DNA of 64,000 nt, taken from assembly GCF_023109105.1 (NCBI RefSeq), contig NZ_JALDTZ010000007.1, positions 28,447 through 92,446 on the forward strand, given 5' to 3'. This stretch comes from Streptococcus mitis. Lineage in GTDB: Bacteria > Bacillota > Bacilli > Lactobacillales > Streptococcaceae. Positions 56,511 to 63,926 of this stretch are shown piece after piece; position 1 is the stretch's first letter, and each line of letters begins with the position of its first letter. Position numbers and translations under genes: made by a program. The notes beneath the pieces are model-generated. The model did no database searches and was not told the origin of the DNA. It was given only the letters and a program-made list of their open reading frames with translations.

Positions 56511-57788
56511 TTATAGACTCAATTCTTCTTTCAAAGGCTGCAAATAGGTCATTTCTTGCTTATTTCTCATCTCCAGTCCTTCCTCGGCTAGCAGTAGTAA
56601 GTCTTTGGAAAATTCAATAATCGCAGTTTCTTCCTCATCTGTAAGCTTTTTCTTAGAAAATTGCCGTCTTAAAAACTTATAATCACAACCAAATTTCTTA
56701 AAGAAAGGTGCTGTTTCTAAGTAAACTACTAACTTATCTAAATTAACTAATAATCCCAAGTGAAAGGCGGCAGAAGCGAAGGTTTTATCTAGAGGCTGAG
56801 TACACACACTACGAAACTCAACTGTTCCCCGTGTCGTTAAGTCCTGATACTGGTAACTACGGTGAGTTTCAAAGTCTTTCTCTTGAGGGTAAATAAGAAC
56901 CTCATCCCCATTAAGATCAAATGCTTGGATTTCAGGTGTCTCCAGATAGTCTCTTGCCTGAATCGGATAAAAATAATAAGTTTGCCCATCACGTTCCGCA
57001 GTAAAAATTGCAGAATGATCTAGGTAGTCAAAAAAATTGTCTTCATCTTTAAAGAGTCTAGCATTGATCCCAACATTCTCTGGATAGATACCATGCATAG
57101 ATTCTTCCCAGAAAATATCCCTTGAAATTTTCGTATCCCAATCTGCACCAGAAAACTCAGAGTTTGGAAATAAATAAGCCTTAGCCGATTCAATTTGAGT
57201 AAAAGCATTAATCACCCGTAAGTAGTTAGACTTTGAAACATCCAGCTGAACCTGACTCCCACAGATAAAAGCTCCATATTCAGGGAATTGATGTAAGTCT
57301 GATTCAGTCTCATTTCTACTCCAATTCAAATAGTCCATCAACATCTGATAGCGCGGATAAGCCACTGGACTATTCTCATTTTTATCCCAGTTGGGATGAA
57401 TACCACAGCCAACAATAGCATGGTTTGATTCAGCTAACTTTTTCTGAATCACATCCATATAATTGTTGAAACGATTTTCGATCTCTTGAATCGTTTCAGC
57501 CTTACCAAATGCAAACTCAATCGTAGTATAGGAAACTTCAAATAAAATTGCATCTTGACTTACTGGATCTAGTAACTGGATTGGATTCCCAAAATCATCT
57601 ACCTTTTCGACAGTAAAATCAAAAGAAGAAACTAAATATCGGAATAAGTGTTTGATAACTTCAACATCGGTAGCAGCCCCTTCCAAGTTTGCAACAGGAT
57701 ATTCCAGCTCAATCCCGATAAACAATTCAGGATTTTCTTTAATATTTTTTAAATACCGATGTTTTAATAAATCGATAGAACGAGACAT
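56511..57788 (-). CDS. Glutamate-cysteine ligase family protein
   Basis: A 425-residue protein of the GCS2 (gamma-glutamylcysteine synthetase-like) family. N-terminal FIGIELEYPVANLEG carries the substrate Glu residues, and TTRGTVEFRSVCTQPL is the second conserved block. In pneumococcus glutathione is imported, so this may form another gamma-glutamyl amide; the true product is not known. It is the last chromosomal gene before the tRNA-Leu element. Confidence 0.78.
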   Translation of the reverse strand: MSRSIDLLKHRYLKNIKENPELFIGIELEYPVANLEGAATDVEVIKHLFRYLVSSFDFTVEKVDDFGNPIQLLDPVSQDAILFEVSYTTIEFAFGKAETIQEIENRFNNYMDVIQKKLAESNHAIVGCGIHPNWDKNENSPVAYPRYQMLMDYLNWSRNETESDLHQFPEYGAFICGSQVQLDVSKSNYLRVINAFTQIESAKAYLFPNSEFSGADWDTKISRDIFWEESMHGIYPENVGINARLFKDEDNFFDYLDHSAIFTAERDGQTYYFYPIQARDYLETPEIQAFDLNGDEVLIYPQEKDFETHRSYQYQDLTTRGTVEFRSVCTQPLDKTFASAAFHLGLLVNLDKLVVYLETAPFFKKFGCDYKFLRRQFSKKKLTDEEETAIIEFSKDLLLLAEEGLEMRNKQEMTYLQPLKEELSL

Positions 57789-57852
57789 ACTTCCCTACAC
57801 TTTCATAATCTAAATAAAATTTGAATAACTATTATTATACCAAAAATAATAT

Positions 57853-57884
57853 AAAAAGGAACGAAGATATACCACGTTCCTTAA
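57853..57884 (-). terminator. Original terminator of the tRNA operon, now beyond attL
   Basis: AAGGAACG pairs with CGTTCCTT, then TTTTT on the minus strand, directly after the displaced tRNA-Leu 3' fragment. Confidence 0.75.
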
Positions 57885-57889
57885 TTCTA

Positions 57890-57948
57890 TACTATACCGG
57901 CGGCCGGGGTCGAACCGGCACGTCCTTGCGGACACTGGATTTTGAGTC
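57890..57948 (-). repeat. attL: displaced 3' part of tRNA-Leu(CAA)
   Basis: A 59-bp sequence identical to 63489-63547. It holds the tRNA 3' part from the anticodon loop (GACTCAAAATCCAGTG on the minus strand) to the acceptor end. Beyond it the match stops at once. It marks the left edge of the integrated element. Confidence 0.95.
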
Positions 57949-58100
57949 TAATATTATTAGTTTTAAATCTCAGAAATATTGATTTTATAAGCTTTTTTTC
58001 CATAATATTTTTTAAAACTTAGTATCACTTCCAAAGTTTAGATACTTTTTAGTAACTATAAAATGCTAGAAAGTATACTCCTTATTAAAAAGAGTTTTGG
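57949..58100. other. AT-rich spacer at the left end of the element
   Basis: No gene, promoter or repeat recognised between attL and the truncated Nudix gene. Confidence 0.5.
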
Positions 58101-58101
58101 A

Positions 58102-58407
58102 CTAGTTTTGTGCAATTTTATTACCCATATCCGTAATAAGAGAGGCTAAATTAATTGCCTTTAATGATTGTAGAAATTGGTTGTGAATATCATTAGACAC
58201 ATAACCAGCTAGCAAAATATGCTCAGCCATGTCATATTGCTTAATCAAGAGAATCTTATCATGTTTTTCATTAAATAAAATCGCACTAATTGCTGTATTA
58301 AAGACTGGAAAACGAAAACTCGCACATTGTGAACAATAAGGAATATCTCCCTCATCTTTTAAAAATTTTTTCTCCAAAGGATGCCCACATTCGGGACAAC
58401 AAGTCAT
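58102..58407 (-). pseudogene. Truncated Nudix hydrolase with zinc ribbon
   Basis: From MTCCPECGHPLEKKF the sequence has a four-Cys zinc ribbon (CPECG and CSQCA), then a Nudix N-terminal strand FNTAISAILFNEKHDKILLI and HILLAGYV. At this point, where the Nudix box (Gly-x5-Glu, Arg-Glu-x2-Glu-Glu) should begin, it switches to unrelated sequence SNDIHNQFLQSLK and stops. The frame is open upstream to 58500, without a clear ribosome site. The catalytic helix is missing, so it is probably a fragment. Confidence 0.72.
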
Positions 58408-58672
58408 TGTTTTGTCAAATATAGAAGCCTCTTTTTTAAAGTTCTTAAAAGTAATTTTACCAGTAAAATCGAGACCACGCAAGACATTGAAATAAATCAA
58501 GACTTTATTTAAAATTTATCTTATGATATACTAAACTTATCAGCTATTGGTTCTGAAAAAGTGTCTGCCACAGTTTTACTACAAATTCTCATGACTTGTG
58601 CCAAGATTTATAAAAAACGGATAGCTATAATAGCTCTTAGAGCAAAAACATGACATATAGGAGGTTAAAGAC

Positions 58673-58999
58673 ATGTCATACTTTTATCTTTTTATCGCCA
58701 TTGTAGGAGAGATATTGGGAACTAACCTTTTGAAATTATCAGACGGTTTTACAAAGCCTATTCCAACCGTTTCTGCCCTACTTAGCTATGGCGTTTGTTT
58801 CTATTTCTTATCACTAGCAATGCAAAAAATTCCTGTAGGAATAGCTTATGCAACATGGTCAGCTGTCGGTTTAGTTTTGATAGCCTCTATCGCAGTAATG
58901 ATTTTCAAAGAAACACTAAATGTTTATAGCATTATCGGTTTAATTTTGATTATCATTGGTGTTGTCATGGTTAACTTATTAGGAAATGCAGGACATTAA
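58673..58999 (+). CDS. Small multidrug resistance (SMR) efflux protein
   Basis: A 108-residue SMR (EmrE/QacE-like) protein with four membrane helices. The key membrane Glu is in FIAIVGEILGTNLLKLS, and GIAYATWSAVGLVLIA is the second signature. It exchanges protons for cations; family members export quaternary ammonium compounds or guanidinium. A strong AGGAGG is nine bases before ATG 58673. No riboswitch was recognised upstream. It is the only complete cargo gene of the element. Confidence 0.93.
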   Translation: MSYFYLFIAIVGEILGTNLLKLSDGFTKPIPTVSALLSYGVCFYFLSLAMQKIPVGIAYATWSAVGLVLIASIAVMIFKETLNVYSIIGLILIIIGVVMVNLLGNAGH

Positions 59000-59006
59000 T
59001 AAAACC

Positions 59007-59102
59007 GGCTCTATACTATTTGTAGTGGGTAAATCCCCTATGGATATTATGGAGCCTATTTTGTTGTAGAAAAAAAGTTCCATAAGAACTATAATGAAAA
59101 GC
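59007..59102 (+). mobile_element. Solo left end of an IS1167-like element
   Basis: GGCTCTATACTATTTGTAGT and the following 76 bp match the left ends of the two IS copies at 24.06 and 31.30 kb, then homology stops at GAAAAGC before any transposase codon. A deletion remnant. Confidence 0.85.
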
Positions 59103-59162
59103 TAGAATTCTGTCAATATTTTGGACACATTTTGGGAGGGAATTTTGAAGACTAGCGTCCTC

Positions 59163-59609
59163 CTAATTTTCCCAATAAGTTTTAACTTCTTCAAAAATCT
59201 TATTCAAAAGTTCTGCATCTTTTTCTGACAACTGATTTTTTTCTATAACTCTATCTTTTAGTTCTGTTGCCTTTATTTTATTTCTTGCCACCGAAACTGC
59301 TATTGAATGTTTCAAAATATCAAACTCATCCTTTGAAAAGTTTGCAATATTGGTAAGATCTAATTGTTCTAGAGGTAAACTACTGATAATTGAATAAGGT
59401 TTTTGTCCCAGCAAATAATCTGTAGTAGTCCCAAAGATATTTGCTAATTTCACAACGAATTCTAATCCTGGTTCTAACGTTCCATTCTCCCACCGAGAAT
59501 ATGTCCCTTGTTGAACTCCAATTAATTCCGATATTTGTACTTGAGTTAACTTTTTTGATTTTCTGAGAGTTTTTAACCTCTCTGAAAATTTATAATCCTC
59601 TGTATACAT
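59163..59609 (-). CDS. XRE/Cro-CI type repressor
   Basis: A 148-residue regulator with an N-terminal helix-turn-helix (about 10-65: LTQVQISELIGVQQGTYSRWENG) and a helical C-terminal part that probably dimerises. No peptidase domain, so it is not a self-cleaving CI type. It faces left, away from the replication genes; three or four ATATTC-N6-GAATAT sites between them are its likely operators. It is the presumed switch of the element. Confidence 0.87.
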   Translation of the reverse strand: MYTEDYKFSERLKTLRKSKKLTQVQISELIGVQQGTYSRWENGTLEPGLEFVVKLANIFGTTTDYLLGQKPYSIISSLPLEQLDLTNIANFSKDEFDILKHSIAVSVARNKIKATELKDRVIEKNQLSEKDAELLNKIFEEVKTYWEN

Positions 59610-59622
59610 AATTCTCCTATAG

Positions 59623-59730
59623 ATATTCTTATTCGTATATTTTAGCTTGACAAAATATTCTAAACGGTATAAAATAGAATTATTCCATAAGGAATATTTA
59701 TTTTGAGATTGAATATTCCATTGAGAATAT
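59623..59730. promoter_or_regulatory. Operator array and rightward promoter of the element
   Basis: Repeats of ATATTC-N6-GAATAT: 59713-59730 (perfect), 59680-59697 (one mismatch), 59623-59640 (imperfect) and a weak one at 59655-59672. A rightward promoter, TTGACA (59647-59652), 17 bp, TAAAAT (59670-59675), lies among them. This resembles a phage-like repressor control region. Confidence 0.7.
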
Positions 59731-59740
59731 TATAGCATAA

Positions 59741-59762
59741 AAGGAGGTAAAAGCGTATGTAA
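59741..59762 (+). other. Ribosome site followed by a start-stop ATG-TAA
   Basis: AAGGAGG (59741-59747), nine bases, then ATG TAA (59757-59762). A second AAAGGAGGTA lies at 59790-59799 without a start codon at usable distance. Either a lost small gene or a ribosome-stalling leader. Confidence 0.5.
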
Positions 59763-59806
59763 CTAGTAGTCGATTTAAAAAATTTTAATAAAGGAGGTAG
59801 GATTCG

Positions 59807-59864
59807 ACAAAATAAAAAATCTTGAAACAAATGTGCCGTTCGTTCCAAGATCAAAACATATTAT
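59807..59864 (-). ncRNA. Candidate antisense (counter-transcribed) RNA in the rep leader
   Basis: On the minus strand an extended -10 TGG-TATAAT (59871-59876) with a TGCAAC -35 at 17 bp would start an RNA near 59864. It ends at a stem (ATCTTGGAAC with GTTTCAAGAT) followed by TTTTTTATTTT. The RNA, about 57 nt, lies opposite the leader of the replication operon, as copy-control RNAs do in rolling-circle plasmids. Confidence 0.55.
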
Positions 59865-59928
59865 GTAACAATTATACCACAGAAAACTCTTCAGTTGCAC
59901 AAGAAAATTTCGGAGGTTTCACAAAAAG

Positions 59929-60402
59929 ATGACCAATAAAGAGTTAGTCAATCAAATTTCTGGCCTAAACTCTACCTCTACTCTTAAAAATTGGATTCAA
60001 CTGATTAAAGAGATAAGTGGCAAGGAATTTAAGAAAATTAAAGTTCCTATCAGTAGAAATCCCAGAACTCATCAATTAAGTTATACAGTTGCCTATGATT
60101 TTACAGACGAAGACCTTAGACAATTTCAAAAGTTAGCTAAACTAAAACTTGAAATAGGTCTAAAAGAGGCTATACAAGCCGTATTTGGGAGTCTAGCAGA
60201 CAATGAACATGAATCCCTAAACCAAGTAATAGATGAGCTCTACGATGAACTGAGCGCCTTAAAACAGGAATTTAAGCGAGAAATGCGACTGATAAAAATT
60301 GAGAATTCCAACCTAAAAAAGAAAATCCAAGATATTGAAGAGTCGATGCAAACCGGCTTACTAGGGTTTGTTAACAAGAGGTCAAAAAATAGGTTCGGCT
60401 AA
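59929..60402 (+). CDS. Hypothetical element protein with coiled coil
   Basis: A 157-residue protein. The N-terminal part (NQISGLNSTSTLKNWIQLIKE) looks like a small helix-turn-helix, the middle is mixed, and about 100-140 is a coiled coil (LSALKQEFKREMRLIKIENSNLKKKIQDIEES). GGAGG lies ten bases before the ATG. Its position directly ahead of rep suggests a DNA-binding accessory factor for replication or mobilisation, but I do not recognise the family. Confidence 0.7.
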   Translation: MTNKELVNQISGLNSTSTLKNWIQLIKEISGKEFKKIKVPISRNPRTHQLSYTVAYDFTDEDLRQFQKLAKLKLEIGLKEAIQAVFGSLADNEHESLNQVIDELYDELSALKQEFKREMRLIKIENSNLKKKIQDIEESMQTGLLGFVNKRSKNRFG

Positions 60403-60409
60403 TAGCGAG

Positions 60410-60501
60410 TTTTCGGCTGAGCCATGAGGCAGAAAGCCGAAAATGAGCGTAGATGCGGACGGACCATTTTTGACCGATAGGGTGTGTAGTAACACCACCC
60501 T
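60410..60501 (+). promoter_or_regulatory. Candidate oriT / double-strand origin hairpins
   Basis: TTTTCGGCT (60410-60418) and AGCCGAAAA (60435-60443) form a perfect 9-bp stem. A second hairpin at 60479-60501, AGGGTG-TGT-AGTA-ACA-C-CACCCT, exposes AGTA in its loop. Initiators of the Rep_trans type nick such loops. The hairpins straddle the annotated start of rep. Confidence 0.5.
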
Positions 60502-61639
60502 CTGCAAGTTAGGTGTACCATCGAAAGAATTCAGTATTTCCAAGGGTTTCGGAGATTTTAAGGGTGGCAAAATTAAGCAAAAAGTTGAATCAAAATCTAT
60601 GGCAAAAAATGAACATTTACGTTCTGTATTTGACTGGATTCAAATTCAGTTTGATAAGACTGAATTTTCGCCAAGAGAAATAATCGAAGACATTCTATTT
60701 CTTGACTATGACCTATTTATTGAGAATAAAGGGAGCCTTAAATACTATAACTATGATAGCCAGCTTCATTATGGGAATATCCGTATCTACTATGGAGCGA
60801 AAGAGTCGTCCTACATGCTTGTCATGTCAGGACAGGCACTCGAGTTCTATAGAGATATGGTATTAGATCCAAATAGTCTGTCCGAAAGACAGTTTCTGAA
60901 CAACCTCTACTACAATTACAATCAATTTTCAGTAAGACGAATTGATATTGCAATAGATGATTTTAATGAAACACCCTATTTCACTCCTAATCAGCTTCTA
61001 AAGATTTGTCAGAAGAAACGCTTTATATATGGAAAAAGCACCTACTACAATACCTACGGAGATGAAACAATCGGCCAAACCTTATATTTGAGAAAACCCA
61101 ATGATGATGAAAGACTTAGAATTTATGATAAACGCTTAGAACGAGCTGAGAAGCTCGGCATCAGCAAGCGTTTTATAGAAAATTGGATAAGAACTGAGTT
61201 AGAACTTAGGAAAGAAAAAGCTCACTACTTCATTCAAGAATGGTTGCATTCAGAAATAGATCTTCTCAACTTTACCAAGGGATATCTCAAAGAAAAAGTG
61301 AGATTTTATAGTGATAGCCATTTCTCAAAACCTTTGAGATCTTGGGAAAAGTTTTTAGGTCACTCAAAACCTATCTCTATCATTATTTCAAAACCAAAAA
61401 CAGAACTTGAACAAAAATTAGAATGGTTTACCTATAAAGGTTCAGGGGCTATTCTAAAAGCGTATAAATTTCTATACGACAATAATTTACTGCATGAGTA
61501 TGAGAAATCTAACTATCTCGCACTCAACAATATGGAATATCCACCAGATTTAGCAAGTGGATTAATAGAAAGGGCAATTCTCTTTAAAAGAGAGGATTTA
61601 ATCCCTACAATCAAAGAAAATATCAAAAGGAGAAATTAA
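60443..61639 (+). CDS. Rep_trans/MobT-like replication initiation factor or relaxase
   Basis: A protein of up to 398 residues. From FDWIQIQFDK (about 65) the sequence follows the Rep_trans (PF02486) pattern: RRIDIAIDDF at about 170, the tract GQTLYLRKPNDDERLRIYDKR and a C-terminal helical region. These HUH-independent initiators nick an origin to start rolling-circle replication or mobilisation (pT181 Rep, Tn916 MobT). The start is unsure: ATG 60443 has no clear ribosome site and overlaps a hairpin, and ATG 60599 (MAKNEH) also lacks one. It starts the core of the element and is followed by the small gene two bases later. Confidence 0.8.
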   Translation: MSVDADGPFLTDRVCSNTTLCKLGVPSKEFSISKGFGDFKGGKIKQKVESKSMAKNEHLRSVFDWIQIQFDKTEFSPREIIEDILFLDYDLFIENKGSLKYYNYDSQLHYGNIRIYYGAKESSYMLVMSGQALEFYRDMVLDPNSLSERQFLNNLYYNYNQFSVRRIDIAIDDFNETPYFTPNQLLKICQKKRFIYGKSTYYNTYGDETIGQTLYLRKPNDDERLRIYDKRLERAEKLGISKRFIENWIRTELELRKEKAHYFIQEWLHSEIDLLNFTKGYLKEKVRFYSDSHFSKPLRSWEKFLGHSKPISIIISKPKTELEQKLEWFTYKGSGAILKAYKFLYDNNLLHEYEKSNYLALNNMEYPPDLASGLIERAILFKREDLIPTIKENIKRRN

Positions 61640-61641
61640 CT

Positions 61642-62028
61642 ATGGCAAAAATGCTTTCACAAAATGATTGGAATTTTAATAACATTGGAACAAAATTTGA
61701 ATTGGATGAAGTTATTCCAAAATTTGAAACAGAAGTCCGAGCAGATGCAAACGGAGAAATTATCAAAAACCGAGATGGTAGCGAAAGACGTTTTAATACC
61801 GATAAAATCATTGGTTGGAAATACAATATAACTATCAAGGATGGACAATTCAAAAAGAAATCAACCCAAGTCTCAGTAGACAATCCAGAAGCTTTAGTCG
61901 ATAATGACTATATCCAAGCGATGGATCAAGTACCAGTTACATTTGACAATTTACAAGCCACTATGATTAGTTCAACGATGTACTACAAGGCGGATGCTAT
62001 CCATTTAGTAGATGTAAAACAAAAATAA
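61642..62028 (+). CDS. Small hypothetical protein downstream of rep
   Basis: A 128-residue, probably beta-rich soluble protein (KYNITIKDGQFKKKSTQVSV). It lies two bases after rep with AAAAGGAG before its ATG, so it is translationally linked. Small proteins in this position in rolling-circle elements often bind single-stranded DNA; that role is inference and I see no decisive motif. Confidence 0.72.
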   Translation: MAKMLSQNDWNFNNIGTKFELDEVIPKFETEVRADANGEIIKNRDGSERRFNTDKIIGWKYNITIKDGQFKKKSTQVSVDNPEALVDNDYIQAMDQVPVTFDNLQATMISSTMYYKADAIHLVDVKQK

Positions 62029-62087
62029 GTATCAGACAAGGGGAGTTAATCCTCCCCTTACTTAATATGAATAGAAAAGGAGATCAC

Positions 62088-62282
62088 ATGATTAAAACTG
62101 TAACAAAAGATGACCTTATCGAACTTGGATTTGCTCCAGGAACTGCAAGAAAGATTATCCATACTGGCAAATTACTATTAGTGAATCGTGGTTTTAACAT
62201 CTACGATAACAAACGGATTGGTACAATTCCAGTCAGTGTTGCGGAAGAACTACTAGGAATTGAACTCCAGAAAGAAGCATAA
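62088..62282 (+). CDS. DUF3173 protein, excisionase-like
   Basis: A 64-residue basic protein: DLIELGFAPGTARKIIHTGK, then NKRIGTIPVSVAEELLGI, the DUF3173 pattern. These small proteins regularly precede tyrosine integrases in Gram-positive integrative elements and probably act as excisionase or directionality factor. ATG 62088 has AAAGGAGATCAC in front; an upstream frame to 62067 is ignored. Confidence 0.85.
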   Translation: MIKTVTKDDLIELGFAPGTARKIIHTGKLLLVNRGFNIYDNKRIGTIPVSVAEELLGIELQKEA

Positions 62283-62285
62283 TGA

Positions 62286-63419
62286 ATGACTATTCGTAAA
62301 ACTAAGAGTGGTAAATGGACCGTTGATGTTTCTAACGGTTTCCACCCAGTCACACAAAAAAGAATACGTATTATTCGTAAAGGATTAAATTCTAAAAAGG
62401 AAGCCCTAGAACTTGAACAACATATTAGAGTTGTAGAATTAAAAGAAAAACAATTTGACTTTGTTGTAACAACAGATATGTTATTCGACTTACTTGAAGA
62501 AGATGATCTGAAAAATGGCAGAAAAATAAGCTACACAAGTACACAAAGAAACAATTATGAACGTCATATTAAGCCATATTTTAAAAATACAAATTTAAAT
62601 AAATTAACGTATGACCATATATTCGAATTTCGTGAATACCTAAAAACAAAACCTAAAAAACAAAATGAAAATGAAGTTTTAAGCTATAATACAATTAATA
62701 AAGTTCTAATTCTACTTAAAAAAATTTTTGATACTGGTATAAGAAAATCTCTCATTGATAAAAATCCTGTTGAGAATTTGAGAAAATTACCAATTAGGAA
62801 GCCTAATATTCAATTTTGGAGTATAGAAGAATTCACAAGATTTAGAGAACTTATTCAAGATGATGAAATAAGCTATGACCTGTTTTTCGTAATTGCTTTC
62901 TTTACTGGAATGAGAATGGGAGAAATACTCGCATTGAACTGGAATGATATAAATCTTTTAACAAATACAATTTTCGTTACCAAAACGGTATACTTTGTAA
63001 ATAATACAAGCTACATTAATACAACAAAAACACGATCAGGAACTAGAAATATTACAATCAATCAGAAATTAGCAGAAATGCTAAAAGATTGGAAAGTAAA
63101 ACAAAAAGAAAAACTTGAGGAATTTACGAAAAATACTGACGAACTACAAATAATACAGAGTACACCAATAACTATTACAAAAAATATGATTGATAAGAAG
63201 TTTAAGCAAATACTAGAAAGGGATAAAGATTTAAAGAGAATAAGAATTCACGATTTGAGACACTCTCATGCATCATTACTTATAAATCAAGGAGAAGATT
63301 ATCTTGTTGTTAAAGAAAGATTAGGACACGCTTCAATTACAACAACAATTGATACTTACTCTCATTTGTACCCAAGCAAACAGAAAACATTGGCTAATAA
63401 ACTTGATGATTTATTTTAA
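62286..63419 (+). CDS. int: Tyrosine integrase
   Basis: A 377-residue phage-type site-specific recombinase. It has an AP2-like arm-binding N-terminus (TIRKTKSGKWTVDVSNGFHP), a SAM-like core-binding domain and the catalytic domain. Catalytic residues: Arg in FFTGMRMGEILALNW, His-x-x-Arg in IHDLRHSHASLLI, His in RLGHASITTT and Tyr in IDTYSHLYP. It starts three bases after the DUF3173 stop. It inserts the element at tRNA-Leu(CAA); attR begins 70 bp downstream. Confidence 0.95.
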   Translation: MTIRKTKSGKWTVDVSNGFHPVTQKRIRIIRKGLNSKKEALELEQHIRVVELKEKQFDFVVTTDMLFDLLEEDDLKNGRKISYTSTQRNNYERHIKPYFKNTNLNKLTYDHIFEFREYLKTKPKKQNENEVLSYNTINKVLILLKKIFDTGIRKSLIDKNPVENLRKLPIRKPNIQFWSIEEFTRFRELIQDDEISYDLFFVIAFFTGMRMGEILALNWNDINLLTNTIFVTKTVYFVNNTSYINTTKTRSGTRNITINQKLAEMLKDWKVKQKEKLEEFTKNTDELQIIQSTPITITKNMIDKKFKQILERDKDLKRIRIHDLRHSHASLLINQGEDYLVVKERLGHASITTTIDTYSHLYPSKQKTLANKLDDLF

Positions 63420-63453
63420 AATGGAAAAAATTGGTAACTCAACATACAACAAA

Positions 63454-63486
63454 GAAAAAAAGACAAGGTCCGAAAACCTTGTCTTT
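63454..63486 (-). terminator. Element-borne terminator for the tRNA operon
   Basis: AAAGACAAGGT pairs with ACCTTGTCTTT, then seven T on the minus strand. It follows the restored tRNA-Leu and replaces the original terminator now at 57853-57884. It may also end the integrase transcript from the other side. Confidence 0.8.
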
Positions 63487-63488
63487 AT

Positions 63489-63547
63489 TACTATACCGGC
63501 GGCCGGGGTCGAACCGGCACGTCCTTGCGGACACTGGATTTTGAGTC
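63489..63547 (-). repeat. attR within intact tRNA-Leu(CAA)
   Basis: The 59 bp identical to attL, here joined to the 5' half of the tRNA. The element thus supplies the tRNA's 3' half and keeps the gene working. Confidence 0.95.
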
Positions 63548-63577
63548 CAGCGCGTCTGCCAATTCCGCCACGCCGGC
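63494..63577 (-). tRNA. tRNA-Leu (anticodon CAA)
   Basis: 84 nt with a long variable arm. The anticodon loop CTCAAAA lies in the stem CTGGA/TCCAG; T-loop GGTTCGACC; acceptor GCCGGCG pairs with CGCCGGT. CCA is not encoded. Integration site of the element. Confidence 0.95.
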
Positions 63578-63586
63578 AAATAGTAA

Positions 63587-63658
63587 CTGGGGTAGCTGGA
63601 TTCGAACCAACGCATGAGGGAGTCAAAGTCCCTTGCCTTACCGCTTGGCTATACCCCA
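63587..63658 (-). tRNA. tRNA-Gln (anticodon TTG)
   Basis: 72 nt; acceptor TGGGGTA/TACCCCA, anticodon stem-loop GGGACTTTGACTCCC, T-loop GGTTCGAATCC. Confidence 0.95.
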
Positions 63659-63671
63659 ATAATATAAAATA

Positions 63672-63745
63672 GGCGAGTGATGGGGATCGAACCCACGCAT
63701 GCCAGAGCCACAATCTGGTGTGTTAACCACTTCACCACACCCGCC
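63672..63745 (-). tRNA. tRNA-His (anticodon GTG)
   Basis: 74 nt with the extra G-1 paired to C73, the histidine identity mark. Anticodon stem-loop CCAGATTGTGGCTCTGG. Confidence 0.95.
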
Positions 63746-63758
63746 AAAATTTTATTAA

Positions 63759-63829
63759 CACGGGCAGTAGGAATTGAACCCACACTGAAGGTTTTGGAGA
63801 CCTTAGTTCTACCTTTAAACTATGCCCGT
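63759..63829 (-). tRNA. tRNA-Trp (anticodon CCA)
   Basis: 71 nt; acceptor ACGGGCA/TGCCCGT with G73, anticodon stem-loop AAGGTCTCCAAAACCTT. Confidence 0.95.
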
Positions 63830-63833
63830 AAAA

Positions 63834-63914
63834 TGGAAGGGGAGGGATTCGAACCCCCGAACCCGAAGGAGCGGATTTACAGTCCGCCGCGTTTAGCCTC
63901 TTCGCTACCCTTCC
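63834..63914 (-). tRNA. tRNA-Tyr (anticodon GTA)
   Basis: 81 nt with a long variable arm; acceptor GGAAGGG/CCCTTCC, anticodon stem-loop GCGGACTGTAAATCCGC. Along with tRNA-His, a substrate for Tgt encoded at 47 kb. Confidence 0.95.
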
Positions 63915-63926
63915 AAAATATATAAA

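Larger units (their letters stand above)
57890..63547 (+). mobile_element. 5.6-kb integrative element in tRNA-Leu(CAA)
   Basis: Bounded by exact 59-bp direct repeats that lie in the 3' half of tRNA-Leu(CAA), with a tyrosine integrase ending 70 bp from attR. The core module is XRE repressor (leftward), then rightward hypothetical gene, Rep_trans-type initiator/relaxase, small gene, DUF3173 gene and integrase. There are no capsid, conjugation coupling or type IV secretion genes, so it is too small to be autonomous; an integrative mobilisable or replicating plasmid-like element is likely. The left 1.2 kb carries SMR efflux and a broken Nudix gene plus an IS1167 end. Confidence 0.9.

Noticed and set aside
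57893-57948. A second tRNA-Leu gene at 57.9 kb
   Set aside because: Only the 3' part from the anticodon loop on is present; the 5' half is absent, so it is the attL fragment.
59660-59854. 64-codon leftward frame in the element's control region
   Set aside because: It crosses the operator array, the rep leader and the antisense RNA terminator, and has no ribosome site.
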